Source of the DNA: Candidatus Bathyarchaeota archaeon
Lineage (GTDB): Archaea > Thermoproteota > Bathyarchaeia > RBG-16-48-13 > GCA-020355125
Direction: 5' to 3'
Length of the DNA: 7,051 nucleotides
Assembly (NCBI GenBank): GCA_026014905.1
Contig: JAOZHK010000014.1
Location: forward strand, 1 to 7,051
Part shown: positions 1 through 5,403 of the stretch, one piece after another
How positions within the stretch are numbered: the first letter of the stretch is position 1
Layout: each line of letters begins with the position of its first letter
The notes under the pieces: model-generated
Database searches by the model: none
What the model was told of the DNA's origin: nothing
Seen by the model: only the letters and a program-made list of their open reading frames with translations
Made by a program: the position numbers and the translations under genes

Positions 1-122
1 GGGCTTGGCGACTTGAACGCTGGATTGTGGACGAAGGCTCCGGTAAAAGACCGGTTTGAACGAGCGGCCGTGTACGCATCGAGCCACGGCGAGGTGTTGA
101 GCGGGCCGCCACGTACCGCCTA
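1..122 (+). rRNA. rrl: 23S ribosomal RNA, 3' end (partial)
   Basis: This is the last part of domain VI of large-subunit rRNA; the gene begins before the window. The stretch GTGTACGCATCGAG (70-83) followed by GTGTTGAGC (94-102) lines up with the archaeal pattern GTGTGCGCGTCGAG...CGTTAAGC near the 23S 3' end and with GTGTGTAAGCGCAG...GCGTTGAGC in E. coli, recalled from memory rather than searched. The expected helices are visible: CCGGT/ACCGG (40-44 with 50-54) and GCGGCC/GGCCGC (64-69 with 104-109). No open reading frame explains the stretch. The mature 3' end cannot be set exactly; it should fall near 115-130. The sequence resembles archaeal more than bacterial 23S. Confidence is high for identity and moderate for the boundary. 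Confidence 0.87.
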
Positions 123-154
123 AGTGTGTTGCTTTCGAAAGGAGCTAATACACT
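123..154 (+). other. Strong hairpin at the 23S rRNA 3' boundary
   Basis: AGTGTGTTGCTTT (123-135) pairs with AGGAGCTAATACACT (140-154) through about 13 base pairs, including three G-U pairs and one bulged T (146), around a small CGAAA-type loop. It starts where the 23S rRNA should end. It could be part of the rRNA processing region or the upstream half of the rRNA terminator. Archaeal 23S precursors are usually released from a long stem made by both flanks, and the 5' flank is not in the window, so the role is inferred. Confidence 0.5.
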
Positions 155-160
155 GGTTCT

Positions 161-206
161 GGAGCGATATTCTCCGAGGGTATGCGACCACCACTTTCTT
201 TTTCTT
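161..206 (+). terminator. Probable rRNA transcript terminator (small hairpin plus T-rich tract)
   Basis: A small hairpin GGAG/CTCC (161-164 with 172-175) is followed by the T-rich run TTTCTTTTTCTT (195-206). Archaeal RNA polymerase ends transcripts at T-rich tracts without needing a hairpin, so the tract is the more telling part. A second short T run lies at 221-225. Position after the 23S end and before the next gene fits termination of the rRNA operon; no transcript data support it. Confidence 0.4.
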
Positions 207-336
207 GCATTTATTCAGGCTTTTTAGCGATATTTGGATATTCTCGTTCTTAGCATTGAGCACATTCATGACTTGAAGATGCTGAATTTTACAGCGGAAT
301 TACTCTCACAAGATAGATATGGTGTGCATTGTTGCT
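207..336. other. Spacer without recognisable gene
   Basis: Between the rRNA end and the DinB-like gene I see no tRNA cloverleaf, no 5S rRNA and no coding-like frame on either strand. The region is moderately AT-rich. A 9-bp repeat AGCGATATT occurs at 163-171 and 226-234, which could be chance. Confidence 0.5.
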
Positions 337-348
337 AATTTATTAAAT
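337..348 (+). promoter_or_regulatory. Possible TATA box of the DinB-like gene
   Basis: AATTTATTAAAT is the most TATA-like stretch upstream of the DinB-family gene. With usual archaeal spacing it would place the transcript start near 365-372. That would leave the first ATG (366) at or before the transcript start and favour the in-frame ATGs at 378 or 393. Weak evidence, based on composition and spacing only. Confidence 0.3.
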
Positions 349-392
349 GAGACGGCATACGAAAAATGTTGATAGTAATGCTGGTCGTAGAA

Positions 393-881
393 ATGATTAA
401 GAGTCTGGCAGCATCCACTAGAGCGTGGCGGGAACGGGTTCTTCGGAGCCTCCAAGAGACAGGATGCAATGATTTATCCTATCGACCGAGAACCGGGATG
501 TCATCCATTGGATGGCTCCTTGCCCATCAGGCTGCGGCTTATGACTATACTTTGAACATGCTAATCGGAGGCAAGCCTCCCAAGAATCCAGATCTCTTCT
601 ACTCGTATAGAGGTGATAGCAGTGACAAGGGAGACTGGAAAGGCACCTCCATCCAAGAGATTAATAACTACTTTGATTCAGCTGAGAAAGATTTTCTCAC
701 ATGGTTTGAGCAGGCGTCCGAGGAACAACTGAAACATATACTCGAAGGAACTAATATTCCTCAATACTACCAAGGTATGCGTGTCATCGATGCGATTGCT
801 GATACATTCGTCCACTTGAATCACCACAACGGGCATCTCAGTGCAATTAAGGGCGACTGGTACCAGCGAGAAGATGAGTGA
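393..881 (+). CDS. DinB superfamily protein (probable metal-binding four-helix bundle)
   Basis: The product resembles the DinB/YfiT-like superfamily: compact four-helix bundles that usually hold a divalent metal with three histidines and often act as thiol-dependent transferases or hydrolases. Counting from ATG 393 (162 aa), a histidine sits in the second helix (GWLLAHQ, His45), and the C-terminal VHLNHHNGHLSAIKG segment carries an HxxxH pair (His141 and His145), matching the family's VHxxHHxGQL pattern. The family's usual Gln after Gly is His148 here. Length is typical of the family. The frame is also open from ATG 366 (171 aa) and ATG 378. I chose 393 because the first nine residues (MLIVMLVVE) do not look like the family N-terminus and a TATA-like stretch lies at 337-348. 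No clear Shine-Dalgarno site is seen. Neighbours do not reveal the substrate. It stands alone, convergent with a small minus-strand remnant. Confidence 0.78.
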   Translation: MIKSLAASTRAWRERVLRSLQETGCNDLSYRPRTGMSSIGWLLAHQAAAYDYTLNMLIGGKPPKNPDLFYSYRGDSSDKGDWKGTSIQEINNYFDSAEKDFLTWFEQASEEQLKHILEGTNIPQYYQGMRVIDAIADTFVHLNHHNGHLSAIKGDWYQREDE

Positions 882-898
882 CTTCACTATCAAGTCAC
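878..898. terminator. Inverted repeat spanning two convergent stop codons
   Basis: GTGACTT (878-884) and AAGTCAC (892-898) form a perfect 7-bp stem with a 7-base loop. The TGA stop of the DinB-like gene (879-881) lies in the left arm, and the stop of the minus-strand frame (890-892) lies in the loop and right arm. It could form a hairpin at the end of either transcript and act as a bidirectional end signal or 3' stabiliser. No T tract follows directly on either strand, so termination by it is unproven. Confidence 0.4.
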
Positions 899-1089
899 AA
901 TGATATCAGGAAACATAGAGATTGCTAAGTCATTGATATACCTCACATTTGGAGCTTTAAGTATCTCCTGAACCTCTTTCAGAATTTTTTGTACTTCATC
1001 ATACCGCCTCTGGTCTTTAACGGAGTTTAGCCTTGAGGAGCAATACGCGGCAGCAACTTGAGCGAGATCATTCTTCTTTCATTCTTCAT
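890..1089 (-). pseudogene. Small frame-broken gene, unknown function (minus strand)
   Basis: On the minus strand a frame from 1078 down to the TGA at 892-890 encodes 62 coding-like residues, with a charged, probably helical segment (RRYDEVQKILKEVQEIL) and an ordinary C-terminus (FPDIIVT). It contains no ATG, GTG or TTG near its N-terminal end and is bounded upstream by a TGA (1081-1079). In another frame, ATG at 1089-1087 begins MKNERR, and that frame stops after about 20 codons. A one-base shift within the A-rich stretch near 1080-1070 would join them into a protein of about 66 residues. A TATA-like TTTTTAAATTT (1140-1130) lies about 45 bases upstream of that ATG. It may be a decayed gene, a sequencing or assembly indel, or a site of programmed frameshifting. 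I do not recognise the protein. Confidence 0.45.
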
Positions 1090-1236
1090 TCGCTTTAATT
1101 TTGGTTTTATTGGTAAATGAGATTTGATGAAATTTAAAAAAACGAATCGCTATAATTTTTTAAAAAATCATATTTTATATTATTATTAACGATACAAACA
1201 GTACATGAATTATTAAGTTATTCATCTGATTGTTAA
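1090..1236. other. AT-rich divergent intergenic region
   Basis: No gene is visible here. It lies between the start of the minus-strand remnant and the ABC operon promoter. It holds a TATA-like TTTTTAAATTT read on the minus strand (1140-1130), a perfect AT palindrome ATTTTTTAAAAAAT (1155-1168), and an ATGAAT/ATTCAT inverted repeat (1205-1210 with 1220-1225). These fit a divergent promoter region, but each alone is weak in such AT-rich sequence. Confidence 0.4.
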
Positions 1237-1251
1237 ATTCCTCTAAGGAAT
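1237..1251. promoter_or_regulatory. Candidate operator: perfect palindrome next to the ABC operon TATA box
   Basis: ATTCCT-CTA-AGGAAT is a perfect 6-3-6 inverted repeat ending two bases before the CTTATATAT TATA box, over the position where TFB would contact the BRE. A dimeric regulator bound there could block or assist TFB/TBP binding and control the transporter operon. The symmetry and position are seen directly; the regulatory role is inferred and no regulator gene is in the window. Confidence 0.4.
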
Positions 1252-1253
1252 GG

Positions 1254-1263
1254 CTTATATATC
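1254..1263 (+). promoter_or_regulatory. TATA box of the ABC transporter operon
   Basis: CTTATATATC is a near-ideal archaeal TATA box. Usual spacing puts the transcript start near 1281-1287, giving a 5' untranslated leader of about 40 bases before the ATG at 1324. The purine-rich AAGGAATGG just upstream covers the BRE position but is not a strong BRE match. This is the clearest promoter in the window. Confidence 0.65.
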
Positions 1264-1290
1264 TTGAAAGGCAAATCCCCCTACACGATT

Positions 1291-1317
1291 GCATTCGAGT
1301 GAATGCAGCGTCGAGGG
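1291..1317 (+). promoter_or_regulatory. Leader hairpin and Shine-Dalgarno site deciding the start of the binding-protein gene
   Basis: GCATTC (1291-1296) and GAATGC (1301-1306) form a perfect 6-bp stem with a GAGT loop in the expected 5' leader. The in-frame ATG at 1303 lies in its right arm. GAGG (1313-1316), seven bases before ATG 1324, matches the anti-Shine-Dalgarno sequence. Together these favour ATG 1324 over ATG 1303. Confidence 0.5.
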
Positions 1318-1323
1318 AAAAAA

Positions 1324-2985
1324 ATGAAAAGATACCAAATCGTTGCAATAGTGATCATCGTAGCGATAATCATTGGTTCTGTTGGTATATACATGCTCTT
1401 TCTGCCTCCTCCGGCACCCAATGTTATCATCATGGGTACAACGGATTCAGTGGAATCTAGTCTTGACATTGCTCAAGCTTATGACTACTTTGGCTGGGAA
1501 ATCATTGGCTCAGTAAGTTCAGGGCTTGTGGCCATTGATCCCGGTTCTGAGGCAGGTCCTGACGATATCATACCGGAACTCGCAGAATCTTGGTCGTCGA
1601 GTGCAGGTGGAACCATATGGGACTTCGTTCTCCGTCAAGGAGTCACCTTAGACGGAACAAGACCTTTCAATGCTACAATCGTGAAATACACCTTCGATAG
1701 GAACTGTAACCTTACAGGCGATGGCCTTGCTGAACCCGACGGACCCCAACTCAACATGGGCTACGCCGACATCATTGATAACGTAACAATAATCGATGAC
1801 TACAATGTCCGATTCTATCTCCAAATTCCCTTTGCACCATTCCTGCAACTCATGGCCTGCGAAGCCTCATACATGATCGATCCTGATAAATCACCTATGG
1901 ATGAACTAGTACCCTACACTGACGGTGACGCATACAATAGCTATTCTGGCGCTCTTGGTCCCTTCATTCTTGAATCATGGACACGTGTTGGTGGATCCGA
2001 TGAAGAAATGCGCTTAGTGGCGAATCCAAATTATTGGGATGCTGCTAGTGGCATACCGAAAACGCCAACAATCATCATCAGATTCTATGCATCCGACTCA
2101 GCGCTTGCTCTAGCAATGACATCGGGTGAAATTGACATTGCCTATCGTCAACTCACAGCTCAACAAATCAATTCTTTCAGAGCGAATCCCGATGTTCGAG
2201 TCTGGGAAGGCGTTGGTGCGCAAATCCAATACCTGTGCTTCCAACAAAACATCTATCCATATAATGAGACACCCGTTCGACAAGCGATTGCTGCAGCCTT
2301 AAACCGATCTCATGTCGTCGAGACAGTCTTTCTTGGTGATTTCGAACCGCTGTACACTATGGTCCCCGCTGGCATGGCTTACCATAGGCCCTCCTTTGAG
2401 AAATGGGGCGATGCCAACTATACTGCCACAGTTGCTCTCCTAGAACCCTACGGTTGGAATACAACCAACAAGCTTGTAGTCGAATTATATTATGAGAACT
2501 CCGGACACTATCCACAGAGCGCAGAGCAAGCCGCTGTGTACAAGAGCGATCTTGAAGCTAGTGGTGTCATAACCGTAAATCTCAATGGATTGGAATGGGC
2601 TACTTATCGTACCCAAAGAAACGCGGGTACAATGCCTGTATTCATTTACGGATGGTACCCCGACTTCATTGACCCTGACAACTACCTGTTCCTCCCATTT
2701 GCATCATGGCTTAATCTTGGATACAATGAAACCTATCCTGCAGGTGGAGTTGCCCAATATAACCTCTGGGTTGATGGGCGTAGCGCCACCACTCCATCTG
2801 GCCGAGAGACAGCCTATAATGATTTGCAAGACTTGCAAGCCGATGAGTGTTCCGTTGTTCCAGTTTGGCAGAGCGGAACCATTGCCATCACCAAACTCAC
2901 CATCCATGGAGTTATACTAGATATCTCTGTAACTTGGCGACACTGGCTACTATACATAGGACCACCCGCAACAACTGGACCATGA
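1324..2985 (+). CDS. Family 5 extracellular solute-binding protein, peptide/nickel ABC transporter
   Basis: This is the substrate-capturing component of a Dpp/Opp/Nik-type importer, acting on the outer face of the membrane. Counted from ATG 1324 it is 553 aa, normal for SBP_bac_5 proteins. A short basic start (MKR) and a hydrophobic helix (about 4-26) are followed by a proline-rich linker (LPPPAP) with no lipobox cysteine, so it is probably held by an uncleaved N-terminal anchor. Family landmarks in order: PELAESW (about 84-90), a NPNYWD segment (about 234), PVRQAIAAALNRS (about 317, the family's R-Q-A-hydrophobic segment) and GWYPDFIDPDNYL (about 443). Eight N-x-S/T sequons suggest surface N-glycosylation, common in archaea. 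It is first in the operon, behind the TATA box at 1254, and 122 bp before the chosen DppB start. Peptides are the likeliest ligand; nickel or sugars are not excluded. ATG 1303 is the alternative start. Confidence 0.93.
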   Translation: MKRYQIVAIVIIVAIIIGSVGIYMLFLPPPAPNVIIMGTTDSVESSLDIAQAYDYFGWEIIGSVSSGLVAIDPGSEAGPDDIIPELAESWSSSAGGTIWDFVLRQGVTLDGTRPFNATIVKYTFDRNCNLTGDGLAEPDGPQLNMGYADIIDNVTIIDDYNVRFYLQIPFAPFLQLMACEASYMIDPDKSPMDELVPYTDGDAYNSYSGALGPFILESWTRVGGSDEEMRLVANPNYWDAASGIPKTPTIIIRFYASDSALALAMTSGEIDIAYRQLTAQQINSFRANPDVRVWEGVGAQIQYLCFQQNIYPYNETPVRQAIAAALNRSHVVETVFLGDFEPLYTMVPAGMAYHRPSFEKWGDANYTATVALLEPYGWNTTNKLVVELYYENSGHYPQSAEQAAVYKSDLEASGVITVNLNGLEWATYRTQRNAGTMPVFIYGWYPDFIDPDNYLFLPFASWLNLGYNETYPAGGVAQYNLWVDGRSATTPSGRETAYNDLQDLQADECSVVPVWQSGTIAITKLTIHGVILDISVTWRHWLLYIGPPATTGP

Positions 2986-3092
2986 ATGAACTCTCAAGTA
3001 CGTGCTATCAGTCTCGATAACATTAGGGAATCCAAAAGGATGTCCTGATGAAGATTCGTGCTGGTAGCACTAAATTTTTATTTTTCAAGGAA

Positions 3093-3098
3093 GGTGAT
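3093..3098 (+). promoter_or_regulatory. Shine-Dalgarno site deciding the DppB start
   Basis: AGGTGAT (3092-3098) matches seven bases of the archaeal Shine-Dalgarno consensus AGGAGGTGAT and sits nine bases before ATG 3108. The earlier ATG at 3048 has only a short AGGA upstream. A TATA-like TAAATTTTTA (3071-3080) nearby could be an internal promoter, but it would place the transcript start after this site, so the two readings conflict. Confidence 0.5.
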
Positions 3099-3107
3099 GC
3101 TCTAAGT

Positions 3108-4118
3108 ATGTCGTTAAAATCCTATGTTGCCAGCCGAATTCTACTCACAATACCCATGGTTTTCCTACTACTTACTCTAGTTTTCGTTATTATTCGTGTT
3201 ATGCCAGGTGATCCAGCACTTCTACATTTCGAGCGACATGTAACACCTGAAGTACTCGCTGAATTTCGTCGAAGATTAGGATTAGATTTACCTATTTGGC
3301 AGCAATACATTAACTACATAACAGGGCTCTTTCGGGGAGATTTTGGGATTTCAATGCAAGATTATAGTCCCATTAATCAACATCTTCGGGCTAGATTTCC
3401 AGCCACACTAGAACTGTCTATCTACTCGGGCTTATTTGCAATTGTATTTGGAGTAATTTTAGGTGTTATCTCAGCTAGGAAATATGATACGGCTACAGAT
3501 CATTCACTTCGTCTATTAGCCATTGTCACCTATGCAATTCCTGTATTTTTCTTAGGTATGATATTCCAAATAATTTTCTCAGTATGGCTAGGAATTCTTC
3601 CGAGTGGACTTAGGTTTGATCCCCACTATGAGCCTCCACCCACGATAACTGGTCTGTATACCATTGACAGCTTGCTAACAGGCAATATATGGGCGTTCGG
3701 TATTTCCATTCGATATCTCTTGCTCCCTTCCGTCACACTTGGAATAATTCTTCTTGGGATTTTCATTCGATTAACACGGACAAATATGCTCGAGACACAA
3801 CAAAGTGATTATGTAATGTCAGCTAGGGCTCGTGGGCTTTCTGACTTCAATGTTACCTATCGTTACTCTTTGAAGAATGCCTTTTTACCAATCCTAACCA
3901 TGATTGGAATTCAAGTTGCCATACTCTTAGCAGGCGCTGTGCTAACAGAAACGACGTTCAGCTGGCCTGGGCTGGGAACCTACCTTGTCGACCGAATCTA
4001 CCATCGCGATTATACGGCTATCCAGGGCACTGTTGTTTTCTTTGCCATAATGGTAGCTCTCGTAACACTTGTGGTGGATATCCTATATGCCTACTTTGAT
4101 CCGAGAATTAGACTGTGA
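3108..4118 (+). CDS. dppB: Peptide-type ABC transporter permease, DppB/OppB family
   Basis: One of the two membrane subunits forming the import channel. Counted from ATG 3108 it is 336 aa, typical of DppB. The N-terminal helix (about 10-31, RILLTIPMVFLLLTLVFVI) runs into the family's MPGDPA motif, followed by LGLDLPIWQQY and FRGDFGIS, the classic DppB external region. Five more helices are visible near 101-122, 135-161, 202-222, 260-279 and 308-329. The EAA loop that docks on the ATPases is clear (about 234-264: SARARGL...LKNAFLPILT), and the protein ends DPRIRL as in the family. ATG 3048 is in frame and would add 20 residues (MKIRAGSTKFLFFKEGDALS), but family members start near MSLKSYVASRIL and the better ribosome site precedes 3108. 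It is co-directional, downstream of the binding protein and 13 bp before DppC. Confidence 0.94.
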   Translation: MSLKSYVASRILLTIPMVFLLLTLVFVIIRVMPGDPALLHFERHVTPEVLAEFRRRLGLDLPIWQQYINYITGLFRGDFGISMQDYSPINQHLRARFPATLELSIYSGLFAIVFGVILGVISARKYDTATDHSLRLLAIVTYAIPVFFLGMIFQIIFSVWLGILPSGLRFDPHYEPPPTITGLYTIDSLLTGNIWAFGISIRYLLLPSVTLGIILLGIFIRLTRTNMLETQQSDYVMSARARGLSDFNVTYRYSLKNAFLPILTMIGIQVAILLAGAVLTETTFSWPGLGTYLVDRIYHRDYTAIQGTVVFFAIMVALVTLVVDILYAYFDPRIRL

Positions 4119-4131
4119 GTTGTAATTAATT

Positions 4132-5403
4132 TTGACACAAACAAAAACGATCAAGGGAATCTTTCTTCAATTAGCACCGATTCGGGGAACTTTTGAGGGG
4201 CAATCGAAACGATGGTGGATACTTTTTATTTTTATCGTCGGTGGTTCATTATCAGTAATCATTAGCCTCATTTTACTGTCTGTTAATTCTAACAGTGGCT
4301 TAGGAGTCCACGTGGTTACAGCAAGCATCATAATTGGGTTTATCATATTGTATAGCGACGTCGTGCGTAAACGCGTTGTCAAATTAAAAATCCTATCCCA
4401 GCGACTTAGTATTTTACTTCTTGCAGGCATTGCAGGAGTTATCGCAATAATCACTATGGCCTTAAGCATCTTTTTCATTCCCGCGGCATGGGACGGCTTC
4501 TTTGGAGGAGTGTTCTTTGGTGGTTTAATTATTGGAATCATGTTGGTGTTTTTGTATGAAGGATACCCCATTTTACGTATTTACCGCTCTTCGGGGTGGT
4601 TAACCCTTGCTGGGTTTTTGATAGTATCTGCAATTATCTACATGACCGTCGTCGCAGATTGGATCGTTCCTTATGACCCCTTCACCCTCAATGTAGGACC
4701 ACTATTGGGACCGCCTTCACCCCAGTTTCCCCTCGGTACAACATCCCTCGGTCAAGATTTACTTAGTCGAACGATAGCAGGAGGGGCCATTATGCTGCAA
4801 GTCGCATTCGTATCTGTAATCATATGCTTCTCCATTGGGGTACCTCTTGGGCTTTTTGCATCATATCGGGGTGGAATTATTGATAACACTGTGTCGCTAA
4901 TCATGAATGCCGTTTTTGCCTTCCCCGGTCTTATCTTAGCTATCGCAATTGCTGCAATTCTAGGACCCGGCGTAGTAAACATGGCTCTGGCTATTGCCGT
5001 AGTTTATATCCCCTCTTACTTCAGAGTGGTGCGCAGCCGGGTTATAACAGTCAAAGAACTTCCATACGTTGAAGCATCAGTTGCCCTAGGAGGAAGTGAA
5101 GGAGCAATCGTGTCTAGATACGTTCTTCCAAACGTCATCCCCTCCGCCATTGTTGTTATGTCTATCAATTTCGCAGATGCCATACTTGTTGCAGCTGGAT
5201 TGACCTTCGTAGGTCTGGGGCTTCCGATTGATGTCCCAGACTGGGGATGGGATCTTACCTTTGGGTCGCATCAATTAATTACAGGTGCTTGGTGGGTCAT
5301 CACCTTCCCCGGTCTGATGATTGTCATTCTCGCCCTAGGATTCGCCCTTATTGGAGAAGGGCTCAATGAGATTCTTACGCCAAAACTTGAGAAAGGAGTT
5401 TAA
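4132..5403 (+). CDS. dppC: Peptide-type ABC transporter permease, DppC/OppC family, with four-helix N-terminal extension
   Basis: The second channel subunit, partner of DppB. At 423 aa it is about 130-140 residues longer than usual. The DppC core starts near residue 153 (SSGWLTLAGFLIVSAIIY...VADWIVPYDPF) and includes HPLG-like FPLGTTSLGQDLLSR (about 199-213), the EAA loop (YVEASVALGGSEG...VLPNVIPSAIV, about 312-342), AGLTFVGLGLP (about 355-365) and the WGWDL segment. Before it lie four more predicted helices (about 29-50, 58-77, 92-116, 122-142), with a basic loop RKRVVKLK (79-86) that would be cytosolic. An even helix number keeps normal DppC topology. The start is a TTG with only a weak GTGA upstream; a TAA at 4123-4125 limits extension. 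ATG 4540 would give a normal 287-aa DppC but would leave a 421-base open, hydrophobic coding stretch unexplained. Function of the extension is unknown. Confidence 0.92.
   Translation: MTQTKTIKGIFLQLAPIRGTFEGQSKRWWILFIFIVGGSLSVIISLILLSVNSNSGLGVHVVTASIIIGFIILYSDVVRKRVVKLKILSQRLSILLLAGIAGVIAIITMALSIFFIPAAWDGFFGGVFFGGLIIGIMLVFLYEGYPILRIYRSSGWLTLAGFLIVSAIIYMTVVADWIVPYDPFTLNVGPLLGPPSPQFPLGTTSLGQDLLSRTIAGGAIMLQVAFVSVIICFSIGVPLGLFASYRGGIIDNTVSLIMNAVFAFPGLILAIAIAAILGPGVVNMALAIAVVYIPSYFRVVRSRVITVKELPYVEASVALGGSEGAIVSRYVLPNVIPSAIVVMSINFADAILVAAGLTFVGLGLPIDVPDWGWDLTFGSHQLITGAWWVITFPGLMIVILALGFALIGEGLNEILTPKLEKGV
5395..5398 (+). promoter_or_regulatory. Shine-Dalgarno site of DppD inside the end of dppC
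   Basis: AAAGGAG (5392-5398) lies in the last codons of dppC, with GGAG five bases before ATG 5404. The dppC stop TAA (5401-5403) abuts that ATG, so the two genes are probably translationally coupled. Confidence 0.6.

Noticed and set aside
163..234. Direct repeat AGCGATATT (163-171 and 226-234)
   Set aside because: Only two short copies with no third copy, spacing pattern or associated mobile gene; likely chance.
155..365. Possible 5S rRNA or tRNA after the 23S
   Set aside because: No cloverleaf, no T-loop GGTTCRA motif with matching stem, and no 5S-like conserved sequence were seen by eye.
985..990. Run of six T as terminator of the DinB-like gene
   Set aside because: It lies about 100 bases downstream and inside the minus-strand coding-like frame, where it reads as Lys/Gln codons; it may still act but is not specific evidence.
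1155..1168. AT palindrome ATTTTTTAAAAAAT as an origin or attachment site
   Set aside because: A simple A/T run in an AT-rich intergenic region with no origin-recognition boxes, integrase or initiator gene nearby.
2585..2920. A 111-codon plus-strand frame inside the binding-protein gene
   Set aside because: It overlaps the well-supported family 5 binding protein in another frame, with low-complexity Ser/Thr/Leu composition and no domain.
4167..4571. A 134-codon open frame on the minus strand
   Set aside because: It lies wholly antisense to the N-terminal part of the DppC gene and its product has no recognisable domain; it is a shadow of the hydrophobic codons on the plus strand.
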